Shown here: positions 18,046 to 25,818 of the stretch, one piece after another
Position numbering within the stretch: the first letter of the stretch is position 1
Layout: each line of letters starts with the position of its first letter
Assembly: GCF_023502395.1 (NCBI RefSeq)
Contig: NZ_JAMFMB010000001.1
Location: 310,001-374,000 of the forward strand
From: Ruegeria spongiae
GTDB taxonomy: Bacteria; Pseudomonadota; Alphaproteobacteria; Rhodobacterales; Rhodobacteraceae
Direction: 5' to 3'
DNA: 64,000 bases
Notes under the pieces: generated by a model
Database searches by the model: none
Told to the model about the DNA's origin: nothing
Seen by the model: the letters and a program-made list of their open reading frames with translations, nothing else
Translations under genes and position numbers: made by a program

Positions 18046-18537
18046 TCAGGGTCGACGGTTTGCCTCGACAAAGCGGCAGCCGCGAGCGATGTCGCGTGGA
18101 TCGCCGGTTTCTGAATAGTCGCGGATCAGGCTGCTGATCCGGGTTTCGGCCAGCGCCGCGCGATAGGCCTCTTCGGCGCGCAGCATCGCCAGCTTGATTC
18201 CGCAGGGATTGGGAAAGGCGAAGGCATCGGGCGCATCCGGCCCCCGCTGCCGGATCTCGCGGCAGCGAAAGGCGGGGGCGTCGCCCTCGACCGCCAGAAC
18301 GATATCGAGCAGGGTTATGTCCTGCGGCGCGCGACCCAGCCGATATCCGCCTGCCGGGCCTGGGATCGAAACGAAGACCCCTGCCGCCACGAGCTGTTTG
18401 AGATGCTTGACCAGATAGCTCGCCGAGACGCCATGATATTCGGCCAAGGCGCTTGCGGGCATAACCGCCCCACCCTGCAACCCGGCCAGCATCGTCGTGC
18501 AATGTATGGCCGCCTCGACCCCGTCACCCAGTTTCAT
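18046..18537 (-). CDS. Rrf2-family transcriptional regulator
   Basis: 163 residues, with a perfect AGGAGG 6 nt before ATG. The N-terminal winged helix (PASALAEYHGVSASYLVKHLKQLVAAG, then GPAGGYRLGR) is the Rrf2 signature. Cysteines in FRCRE, NPCGIK and ARGCRF could ligate an Fe-S cluster as in IscR or NsrR, or sense redox directly, although their spacing is wider than in IscR. It is the first gene of an operon with an AhpD-like enzyme. A perfect palindrome lies 35 bp upstream of its start, consistent with autoregulation. Confidence 0.88.
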   Translation of the reverse strand: MKLGDGVEAAIHCTTMLAGLQGGAVMPASALAEYHGVSASYLVKHLKQLVAAGVFVSIPGPAGGYRLGRAPQDITLLDIVLAVEGDAPAFRCREIRQRGPDAPDAFAFPNPCGIKLAMLRAEEAYRAALAETRISSLIRDYSETGDPRDIARGCRFVEANRRP

Positions 18538-18571
18538 TCAGACCTCCTGATTCGTAGGTATTTTTTATCAT

Positions 18572-18586
18572 GGATATTTAATATCC
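18572..18586 (-). promoter_or_regulatory. Candidate Rrf2 operator
   Basis: GGATATTTAATATCC is a perfect inverted repeat with 7-bp arms around a central T, in an AT-rich stretch 34-49 bp upstream of the Rrf2-family start codon. This is the position expected for an autoregulatory operator overlapping the promoter. Confidence 0.6.
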
Positions 18587-18599
18587 GCAATAAACTTCG

Positions 18600-18634
18600 A
18601 AAAAAGAGCGGCGCCGGAATTCGACGCCGCTCTC
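18600..18634 (-). terminator. Rho-independent terminator of the pre operon
   Basis: On the minus strand AGAGCGGCG pairs with CGCCGCTCT (plus positions 18626-18634 and 18606-18614), a 9-bp stem with an 11-nt loop, followed by seven Ts (18600-18606). It lies 25 bp beyond the preA stop. Confidence 0.85.
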
Positions 18635-18658
18635 TCTGAAACAAACATGGTTCGGCGC

Positions 18659-19963
18659 TTATTCTGCCGCTTTCGCCATCGGATTGTTGGGATGCATGGT
18701 CCAGTTGGCGTATGTCTCTTCAACCCGTTTGCCGGTGCGCGGGTCTACCGCTCCTGGCTGCATCTGCTCCATGGTGATGCAATCCTCGACCGGGCAGACA
18801 TCGACGCAGAGATTGCAGGCCACGCATTCCTCGTCGATCACCTCGAACACCCGATCTGCGCCCATCGAGATCGCCTGATGCGAGGTATCCTCGCAGGCCG
18901 CATAACAGCGCCCGCATTTGATGCACTGATCCTGATCGATCTTGGCCTTGGCGATGTAGTTGAGGTTCAGATACTGCCAGTCGGTCACATTCGGCACCGC
19001 CTGCCCGACGAAATCGCGCACATTGGTGTGGCCCTTTTCGTCCATCCACTTGCTCAGACCGGTCGCCATCTCTTCGACGATCTTGAACCCGTAGGTCATG
19101 GCCGCCGTACAGACCTGCACGTTGCCACAGCCCAGCGAGATGAATTCGGCGGCGTCGCGCCAGGTTGTGATCCCGCCGATGCCCGAGATCGGCAGCCCAA
19201 GGGTGTCGGGATTGCGGGCGATCTCGGACACCATCGACATGGCGATGGGTTTGACTGCCGGGCCGCAATAGCCGCCATGGCTGCCCTTGCCGTCGATCGA
19301 GGGTTCGGGGCTCATCGTGTCGAGATTGACGCTGGTAATCGAATTGATCGTGTTGATCAGGCTGACCGCATCCGCGCCGCCATTCTTTGCCGCCGCGGCA
19401 GGCTTGCGCACATCGGTGATGTTCGGCGTCAGTTTCACGATCACCGGGCGATCATAGTATTTCTTGCACCAGCGGGTGACCATTTCGATATATTCCGGCA
19501 CCTGCCCGACGGCGCTGCCCATGCCGCGCTCGCTCATGCCATGAGGGCAGCCGAAGTTCAGCTCGATCCCGTCGGCGCCTGTTTCGGCCACACGTGGCAG
19601 GATGGCCTTCCACGCGCCCTCCTCGCAGGGCACCATGATCGAGGCGATCAAGGCGCGGTCGGGGTAATCCGCCTTGACCCGTGCCATTTCCTCCAGATTG
19701 ACCTCCAAAGGACGGTCGGTGATCAACTCGATATTGTTCAGGCCCAGCAGCCGCCGGTCCGCGCCATAGATCGCGCCATAGCGCGGCCCGTTCACGTTCA
19801 CCACCGGCGGTCCTTCGGCGCCCAGCGTTTTCCAGACCACGCCACCCCAGCCAGCCTCGAAGGCGCGGCGGACATTGTACTCCTTGTCGGTCGGCGGGGC
19901 CGAGGCCAGCCAGAACGGGTTCGGAGAGGTTATTCCTAGGAAATCTGTCGTCAGGTCGGCCAT
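18659..19963 (-). CDS. preA: NAD-dependent dihydropyrimidine dehydrogenase subunit PreA
   Basis: 434 residues; AAGGAG precedes the ATG. Residues 1-310 form a dihydroorotate-dehydrogenase-like FMN barrel (LNFGCPHGM, VKLTPNITD, SGIGGITTWRDAAEF). The C-terminus carries two 4Fe-4S motifs (CIKCGRCYAACEDTSH and CVACNLCVDVCPVEDC). With PreT it reduces uracil and thymine to their dihydro forms with NADH, the first step of reductive pyrimidine catabolism, in the cytoplasm. It is the last gene of the preT-methyltransferase-preA operon. No hydantoinase or beta-ureidopropionase gene is visible in the window. Confidence 0.95.
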   Translation of the reverse strand: MADLTTDFLGITSPNPFWLASAPPTDKEYNVRRAFEAGWGGVVWKTLGAEGPPVVNVNGPRYGAIYGADRRLLGLNNIELITDRPLEVNLEEMARVKADYPDRALIASIMVPCEEGAWKAILPRVAETGADGIELNFGCPHGMSERGMGSAVGQVPEYIEMVTRWCKKYYDRPVIVKLTPNITDVRKPAAAAKNGGADAVSLINTINSITSVNLDTMSPEPSIDGKGSHGGYCGPAVKPIAMSMVSEIARNPDTLGLPISGIGGITTWRDAAEFISLGCGNVQVCTAAMTYGFKIVEEMATGLSKWMDEKGHTNVRDFVGQAVPNVTDWQYLNLNYIAKAKIDQDQCIKCGRCYAACEDTSHQAISMGADRVFEVIDEECVACNLCVDVCPVEDCITMEQMQPGAVDPRTGKRVEETYANWTMHPNNPMAKAAE

Positions 19964-19978
19964 TGAGCGGGCTCCTTT

Positions 19979-20815
19979 TCAGACTGGCTTGCGGAAGATC
20001 AGTTCAAACGGCGCGATCAGCCCCGCCTGAACGCAGGTGACATAGTTCTGAATTTTTTCGCCCGCGGTGTCGCGCATCAGCAGGTGGATGCCGACAGGCG
20101 GCGGACCGCCCGCCTCTTCGATACGGGCGAAGACCGTCTTGAAGAAGTCGAGCGCGAAATCCTTGCGGTTGCGGATCGAGCGGAAGGCCAGTCCTGCGGC
20201 CTCGCCCGCCTCCATATAGGCGGCGGCGGGTTCGACGAAAGAAAAGGCAGGCTCCTCGGCCCAGGGGAAGGGGAAGGTCAGGCCACCATCCGCGTCCATC
20301 CGCATCACATCAAACAGCGCAAAGGTGCCGCCGGGGGCCAGCACGCGATACACCTCGGAAAACAGCTTTGCCTTGTCGGGGACGTTCATGCCCACATGGA
20401 ACATGGTCACCAGATCGATCGTGTCCTCGACCAGGGGCAGGTCCAGCACACTGCCACGCAGCAGTTTGACACGGTCACCCATACCCACCAGATCGTTGAG
20501 CCGGCTGCCGGTTTCCACATAACTGGGCGTCAGGTCGACACCGGTCACAAAAGCGCCGGATTTCAAGGCAATATGCCGCGATGTTCCACCAATTCCACAG
20601 CCGATATCCAGCACCCGCGTATGCGGGGTGATGGTCAGCTGTTCCAGCAGTTCATCGGTCGCTTTCACCCCGCCGGTGTGAAACTCGTCGATGCCCTTGA
20701 GGTCCTCTGGCGCGGGGGTATCCGGGTTGGCCCCGGCCGCGCGCAGCCCGTCGCGAATCCGCTCCAGCAGATCGTCGGTGGTGTAATGCGCGGCGACGTC
20801 TTTTTCGATCGTCAT
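19979..20815 (-). CDS. Class I SAM-dependent methyltransferase within the pre operon
   Basis: 278 residues. The start is chosen at 20815 because AGGAGG lies 5 nt upstream of that ATG, although an in-frame codon further up is possible. SAM motif I is VLDIGCGIGGTSRHIA, with acidic VTGVDLTPSYV (motif II) and later FALFDVMRMD. The fold resembles UbiE/glycine-sarcosine-type N-methyltransferases. It is inserted between preT and preA with gaps of 61 and 15 bp, so it is cotranscribed with pyrimidine reduction. A substrate is not evident, and a role on a pyrimidine-derived amine or beta-amino acid is only a guess. Confidence 0.88.
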   Translation of the reverse strand: MTIEKDVAAHYTTDDLLERIRDGLRAAGANPDTPAPEDLKGIDEFHTGGVKATDELLEQLTITPHTRVLDIGCGIGGTSRHIALKSGAFVTGVDLTPSYVETGSRLNDLVGMGDRVKLLRGSVLDLPLVEDTIDLVTMFHVGMNVPDKAKLFSEVYRVLAPGGTFALFDVMRMDADGGLTFPFPWAEEPAFSFVEPAAAYMEAGEAAGLAFRSIRNRKDFALDFFKTVFARIEEAGGPPPVGIHLLMRDTAGEKIQNYVTCVQAGLIAPFELIFRKPV

Positions 20816-20876
20816 CTTGGCCTCCTGCTGCTGCAATGGTTCATTGTAGCAGGTTTTGCATCGCGGGCGCAGGCGG

Positions 20877-22211
20877 TCAGGCCCGCAGCACTGCGTCGAT
20901 ATCCATGGCGGCGTCGCGCCCCTCGGCCACGGCCGTCACGGTCAGATCCTCGCCGCCCGCAGCACAATCGCCCCCGGCCCAGACCCCCTCGACCGAAGTG
21001 CGGCCCGCGCCGATCACGGCGATCTTGTTGCCATTGAGATGCAGCGCGTCGGGCACGCCCTCCAGCCGCTGACCGATGGCCTTGAGCACCTGATCCGCCG
21101 GAAGGCGCACGGACTCGCCCGTGCCCTGCAAGGTGCCATCGACACTCGCAGTGTATTCCAGTTCGATCTCGGTGGCGGCATCTTCGCCATGCACCTGCCT
21201 GGGCTGCACGTTGAACATCAGCTTGACGCCTTTCGAGGTGGCCAGATCCTGTTCAAACTTGCTGGCGCCCATCGCGCTCGCGCCCCGGCGATAGGCGACC
21301 GTGACATGTTCGGCGCCCAGCAGTTTGGATTTCACCGCCGCATCAATCGCGGTCATGCCGCCGCCGATCACCACCACATGACGCCCCACCGGATGCTTGA
21401 GCAGATCATCGGCCTGCCGCACCTCCGAGATGAAATCGACCGCATGGTGCACGCCGGGCTTATCCTCACCCTGCGCGCGCAGCGCGTTCACGCCTGCAAG
21501 CCCGACGGCCAGGAACACCGCGTCAAACGCCTCGCGCAGGCCCTCCAGCGTCAAGCCGTTACCCAGCGCCGCGTTGCATTCGACGGAAATACCGCCGATC
21601 CTGAGCAGCCAGTCCACCTCGGCCTGGGCGAAATCATTGGTCGCCTTGTAGGCGGCGATCCCGTATTCGTTCAACCCGCCGGGCTTGGAGTTGGCGTCAT
21701 AGATGGTCACCTGATGGCCCAGCATCGCCAGCCGGTGCGCGCAGGCCAGACCCGCAGGCCCCGCGCCCACGACCGCGACGCGCTTGCCGGTATCCTCGGC
21801 CCGCATGAAGGGATGTTCGCCGGAGCCCATCAGCACATCGGTGGCAAAGCGCTGCAAACGCCCGATCTCAACCGGTTTGCCCTCGGCCACCTCGCGCACG
21901 CAGACCTCTTCACACAGGGTCTCGGTCGGGCAGACCCGGGCGCACATTCCGCCCAGAATGTTCTGGCTGAGGATCGTTTCAGCCGCCCCTTCCGGGTTGC
22001 CGCCCTGAATCTGGCGGATGAACAGCGGGATATCGATATCCGTCGGACAGGCCGTCACGCAGGGCGCATCATGGCAGAAGTAACAGCGATCCGCCGCCAC
22101 CGCCGCCTCATGCGGCGCGTAAGGCGGATGCAGGTCGCTGAAATTCGTCTCGATCTCTTCGCTGGATAGCCGCCCGGCCAGAATGCCGGGAGCTGTCTGG
22201 CCATGCGCCAT
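20877..22211 (-). CDS. preT: NAD(P)-dependent oxidoreductase, dihydropyrimidine dehydrogenase subunit PreT
   Basis: 444 residues from the ATG at 22211 (GGGAG 6 nt upstream); the frame stays open further upstream without a good RBS. The N-terminal domain has Cys clusters for two Fe-S centres (CYFCHDAPCVTACPTDIDIP and GGMCARVCPTETLCEEVC) as in the GltD family. Two dinucleotide-binding sites follow (VAVVGAGPAGLACAHRLA and VVVIGGGMTAIDAA), with VWAGGDCAAG near the end. PreT takes electrons from NADH through FAD and passes them to PreA. First gene of the pre operon. Confidence 0.93.
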   Translation of the reverse strand: MAHGQTAPGILAGRLSSEEIETNFSDLHPPYAPHEAAVAADRCYFCHDAPCVTACPTDIDIPLFIRQIQGGNPEGAAETILSQNILGGMCARVCPTETLCEEVCVREVAEGKPVEIGRLQRFATDVLMGSGEHPFMRAEDTGKRVAVVGAGPAGLACAHRLAMLGHQVTIYDANSKPGGLNEYGIAAYKATNDFAQAEVDWLLRIGGISVECNAALGNGLTLEGLREAFDAVFLAVGLAGVNALRAQGEDKPGVHHAVDFISEVRQADDLLKHPVGRHVVVIGGGMTAIDAAVKSKLLGAEHVTVAYRRGASAMGASKFEQDLATSKGVKLMFNVQPRQVHGEDAATEIELEYTASVDGTLQGTGESVRLPADQVLKAIGQRLEGVPDALHLNGNKIAVIGAGRTSVEGVWAGGDCAAGGEDLTVTAVAEGRDAAMDIDAVLRA

Positions 22212-22260
22212 GACGCTCTCCCTGAGTTGTGGTTCTTGCACGCAGACTGCCATATCTGAA

Positions 22261-22282
22261 AATTTTATCAATTGGTAAAATT
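22261..22282 (-). promoter_or_regulatory. 22-bp near-perfect palindrome upstream of preT, RutR-like
   Basis: Centred on CAATTG, 20 of 22 positions are symmetric. The core ATCAATTGGT resembles the ACCANNTGGT heart of RutR (TetR family) operators, with one mismatch. It lies 50-71 bp upstream of the preT start, in a promoter-like AT-rich patch. Since RutR senses uracil or thymine and regulates pyrimidine catabolism, it is a plausible control site. No RutR gene is in the window. Confidence 0.55.
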
Positions 22283-22494
22283 TGGGCGGACGCGAAAAAC
22301 CGGCCTTTTCGGCACAATCCGCACCGATTTCAGTCAGCAAGGGTAAAACTCCACCCGTCCCTCGCGCGATTGATCCGCGCAGTCCCGCGACCCGTGACCG
22401 CAAATCGGGACTTTTGAGCGCCCGGTCGCTTGCCTATAGTGCCATGAGGCAACAATAGCCGCGACAACATCAGAACACGCGGCAGGGAACAGGC

Positions 22495-23502
22495 ATGGCA
22501 GGCAAACCGTCGACAACATCCCAGACTTTCAACGTCGTGATCATCGGCCAGAACAACCGCCTGCAATATGAGGCGCTGCTCTTTGCCGCCTCGCTGCGCC
22601 ACTGCGCGCCCGCGTTTCGCGGACGGCTGTTCGTCGCCACGCCACAGCCCGGACCGCTTTGGTCCGGTGACCCGAGCCTGCGCAATCAGGCCACGCTGGA
22701 GGCGCTGGACCGGCTGAATGTCGAACTTCTGCCCTTCGAGAACAGGGTCTTCGGGCAGTCCTACCCTCATGGCAACAAGATCGAAGCATTGATGGCCTTG
22801 CCCGAGGGCGAGCCGTTTGTCTTCTTCGACAGCGACACGCTGATCACCGGAGAGCTGGCCTCTGTGCCCTTCGATTTCGACCGCCCCTCTGCCTCGCTCA
22901 GATGCGAAGGCAGTTGGCCCGAGCCGACGCTGTACGGACCCGGATACGCCGGGATCTGGAAATCGCTCTATGACCGGTTCGGGCTGGATTATGACAGCTC
23001 TCTGGACCTCAGCCAGCCGGATGAATACTGGCGGCGGCACCTTTATTTCAACGCAGGCTTTTTCTACTACAAATGCCCGCGCGCCTTCGGCGAGCGTTTT
23101 CTGGACTATGCAAGATCGATCCGTGATGACCCGCCGGATGCCCTGATTTGCCAGAGCCTCGATCCCTGGCTTGATCAGGTGGCTTTGCCACTGGTCATTC
23201 ATTCCTTCGGTGGTGGCCGCGACGCGTTGCCCGGGGGGTATCTGGACGGTGATGTCAGCTGTCACTACCGCCTCTTCCCGCTGCTCTATGCGCGTGAGAG
23301 CGATCGCGTGATCGAGGTGTTGGAAGAGGTGGCGGCGCCCAACAAATTCAAGAAAGTGCTCAAGCAATACGAGCCGATCCGCAAGCTGGTGTTTCAGGGC
23401 AAGGGCGCGAAGGTCCGGGCGCTGTTCGATCAGCAGAACCTGCCCCGGCGCGAACAGGTCATGCGCAAGCAGATCAGAGAAGCGGGGTTATGGCTGCGCT
23501 GA
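22495..23502 (+). CDS. Hypothetical protein, possible GT-A-like glycosyltransferase
   Basis: 335 residues. The sequence starts with a beta-strand-rich segment (FNVVIIGQNNRLQYEALLFAASLR), and FVFFDSDTLI resembles the DxD metal and nucleotide-sugar site of GT-A glycosyltransferases. HLYFNAGFFYYKCPRAFG matches the acceptor-side NxGxF-type strand seen in such folds. There is no signal peptide or membrane helix. It is divergent from preT and upstream of metY, with no polysaccharide operon around it. Similar uncharacterised proteins occur in Roseobacters. The assignment as a glycosyltransferase is tentative. Confidence 0.7.
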   Translation: MAGKPSTTSQTFNVVIIGQNNRLQYEALLFAASLRHCAPAFRGRLFVATPQPGPLWSGDPSLRNQATLEALDRLNVELLPFENRVFGQSYPHGNKIEALMALPEGEPFVFFDSDTLITGELASVPFDFDRPSASLRCEGSWPEPTLYGPGYAGIWKSLYDRFGLDYDSSLDLSQPDEYWRRHLYFNAGFFYYKCPRAFGERFLDYARSIRDDPPDALICQSLDPWLDQVALPLVIHSFGGGRDALPGGYLDGDVSCHYRLFPLLYARESDRVIEVLEEVAAPNKFKKVLKQYEPIRKLVFQGKGAKVRALFDQQNLPRREQVMRKQIREAGLWLR

Positions 23503-23606
23503 GCGGCCCGGTCCGCAGAGACTTCGGACCAGACAAAGCTGCGTTGTGCGCAAGGGGTTCATGGCCTACAGATTGCATCAAACACATACCAAAAGGGAGA
23601 TTTTCC

Positions 23607-24899
23607 ATGTCCGACGGCCCCACTTATGGCTTTGACACGCTGCAAATCCATGCAGGCGCGCGCCCCGATCCGGCAACCGGTTCGCGACAGACACCGATCT
23701 ATCAGACCACCGCTTACGTGTTCCGCGATGCCGATCACGCCGCCGCGCTCTTCAACCTGCAGGAAGTGGGCTATATCTATTCCCGCCTGACCAACCCGAC
23801 CGTGGCGGTACTGCAGGAACGCATCGCCACGCTGGAAGGCGGCGCCGGGGCGGTCTGCTGCTCCTCAGGTCATGCGGCGCAGATCATGGCACTGTTCCCG
23901 CTGATGCAACCGGGCTGCAATGTGGTCGCCTCGACCCGGCTTTACGGCGGATCGGTCACCCAGCTGAGCCAGACCATCAAACGCTTCGGCTGGTCGGCGA
24001 CATTTGTCGATACCGACGATCTGGACGCGGTCAATGCCGCCATAGACGAGAACACCCGCGCGGTGTTCTGCGAATCCATCGCCAACCCCGGCGGTTATGT
24101 CACCGACATCCGCGCATTGGCCGATATCGCGGATGCGGCGGGCCTGCCGCTGATCGTCGACAACACTTCGGCCACGCCCTATCTCTGCCGCCCGATTGAA
24201 CATGGCGCCACACTGGTGGTGCATTCGACCACCAAATACCTGACCGGCAACGGCACCGTGACCGGCGGCTGTATCGTCGATTCCGGCACGTTCGACTGGT
24301 CGGCCAGCGACAAGTTCCCCTCGCTCAGCCAGCCCGAGCCCGCCTATCACGGGCTGAAATTCCACGAGACCTTCGGGCCGCTGGCCTTCACCTTCCACGG
24401 CATTGCCATCGGGCTGCGTGACCTGGGCATGACCATGAACCCGCAAGGCGCGCATTACACGCTGATGGGGATCGAGACGCTGAGCCTGCGCATGCAGCGC
24501 CATGTCGAGAACGCCAAAAAGCTCGCCGCCTGGCTCGAGGCGGATGACCGGGTTGATTACGTCACCTATGCGGGCCTGCCCTCGTCGCCCTATGCCGACC
24601 GGGTCAAGGCGCAGTATCCCAAGGGCGCGGGTGCGCTGTTCACCTTTGCGGTAAAGGGCGGCTATGACGCGTGCGTCAAGCTGGTCAATGCGCTGGAGAT
24701 CTTCAGCCATGTGGCCAATCTGGGCGACGCGCGCTCGCTGATCATCCATTCGGCCTCGACAACGCACCGGCAGCTTACACCCGAGCAGCAAGAGGCCGCC
24801 GGGGCCGGTGCCAATGTCGTACGTCTCTCGATCGGGATCGAGGATGCGGACGATCTGATCGCCGATCTCGATCAGGCGCTGGCCAAAGCCACCGCCTGA
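23607..24899 (+). CDS. metY: O-acetylhomoserine aminocarboxypropyltransferase (sulfhydrylase)
   Basis: 430 residues from ATG 23607, preceded by AAAGGGAGA; the frame stays open upstream into the previous gene. Cys/Met metabolism PLP-enzyme family: FDTLQIHAGARPD at the N-terminus, RLTNPTV, SSGHAAQ, and the PLP lysine K210 in VVHSTTKYLTGNGT. The length and these motifs match MetY, which makes homocysteine directly from O-acetylhomoserine and sulfide. It is monocistronic, ending in a hairpin shared with the convergent SIMPL gene. No SAM-riboswitch-like structure is evident in the 100 bp upstream. Confidence 0.95.
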   Translation: MSDGPTYGFDTLQIHAGARPDPATGSRQTPIYQTTAYVFRDADHAAALFNLQEVGYIYSRLTNPTVAVLQERIATLEGGAGAVCCSSGHAAQIMALFPLMQPGCNVVASTRLYGGSVTQLSQTIKRFGWSATFVDTDDLDAVNAAIDENTRAVFCESIANPGGYVTDIRALADIADAAGLPLIVDNTSATPYLCRPIEHGATLVVHSTTKYLTGNGTVTGGCIVDSGTFDWSASDKFPSLSQPEPAYHGLKFHETFGPLAFTFHGIAIGLRDLGMTMNPQGAHYTLMGIETLSLRMQRHVENAKKLAAWLEADDRVDYVTYAGLPSSPYADRVKAQYPKGAGALFTFAVKGGYDACVKLVNALEIFSHVANLGDARSLIIHSASTTHRQLTPEQQEAAGAGANVVRLSIGIEDADDLIADLDQALAKATA

Positions 24900-24911
24900 C
24901 CTGAATGCCTT

Positions 24912-24945
24912 GGTGTCTGCGGGCAACCCAAAGCCCGCAGACGCC
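24912..24945. terminator. Bidirectional hairpin between metY and the SIMPL gene
   Basis: GGTGTCTGCGGGC (24912-24924) and GCCCGCAGACGCC (24933-24945) form a 13-bp stem with one G-T pair and an 8-nt loop, between convergent stops at 24899 and 24956. No long T-run is present. Confidence 0.6.
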
Positions 24946-24955
24946 AGTGGTGTCA

Positions 24956-25654
24956 TCATTCGCCGATGGCAAACACCATCGCGACAGAATTGTTGTAGCT
25001 GACCTCACCCGCCGCAACCGGCACCGATCCGGCATCAGCGGCAAACTCGGCGCGCGCCATCATCGGACGGCCATTGCCACCATGTTCGTTGATCGAAACC
25101 ACTTCGCCCAGTGTGACGCCCGCCGCCTCGGCCAACTGGCGGGCCTTGTCCATCGCGTCTTTCACAGCCTCCGCTCGGGCCTGGGCCAGCAGCGGCTCGG
25201 GGTCGCTGACCGAGAAATTCAGACCGCGCATTTCGTTGCCGCCATCAGCAACCACGGCGCTGAGCGTCTGGCCCAGACTGTCCAGATCGCGCACCCGCAC
25301 CTGAACCAGGTTCGAGGCCGCGAAACCGGTCAACTCGCGTTCCTGCTGCTGCGTCTCGCGGTTCACGATCGTGTTCCAGACCGGATAGAGCGACAGGTTC
25401 TGGGTCTGGATGTCGCTCTTGTCGATGCCGAGGCCCGTCAGCCGATCCAACACCGCCGCCATCGCCTGCGAGGTCTGGTCCATCGCCTCCTGCGCGGTAT
25501 CGGCCTGATGACTGACGCCCAGCGTCACGGTGGCCATATCGGGGGCGGCGGCAACCGTTCCTGTGCCCGTCACGGAAATCCGCCGCTCATCCGCCTGCGC
25601 CATTCCGACGGTCGCAGCCATTAATACGGCAATCAAAAAAACCAGTGTTCTCAA
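24956..25654 (-). CDS. SIMPL-domain periplasmic protein
   Basis: 232 residues from a TTG start at 25654, chosen because AGAGGAGAGAGAGCC precedes it and it yields an intact signal peptide (residues 1-21, ending GMAQA). SIMPL/DUF541 features: RRISVTGTGTVAAAPDMATVTLGV at the mature N-terminus, and QAEAVKDAMDKARQLAEAAGVTLGEV. Homologues such as YggE are periplasmic or outer-membrane associated and linked to oxidative-stress tolerance, with an unclear biochemical role. It is divergent from the PilM/PilP-like gene. Confidence 0.85.
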   Translation of the reverse strand: MRTLVFLIAVLMAATVGMAQADERRISVTGTGTVAAAPDMATVTLGVSHQADTAQEAMDQTSQAMAAVLDRLTGLGIDKSDIQTQNLSLYPVWNTIVNRETQQQERELTGFAASNLVQVRVRDLDSLGQTLSAVVADGGNEMRGLNFSVSDPEPLLAQARAEAVKDAMDKARQLAEAAGVTLGEVVSINEHGGNGRPMMARAEFAADAGSVPVAAGEVSYNNSVAMVFAIGE

Positions 25655-25818
25655 GGCTCTCTCTCCTCTTGATCCGGGGTCATAGATGGGTACGCGGTGC
25701 CCCGCTTGGCAAGAGGCGGCGGGGGTCTTTTTCTTTCCCTCGGCATGAACCTGCATTAAACTCGCCCCGCTGGCCACCTCTTCGGCGGCAGAATCGAGCT
25801 GGACGGTATCGCCGAAAC

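Noticed and set aside
23490-23606. Extended metY start within the preceding gene
   Set aside because: The ATG at 23607 has AAAGGGAGA upstream and gives the conserved N-terminus. The extension is not conserved in type.
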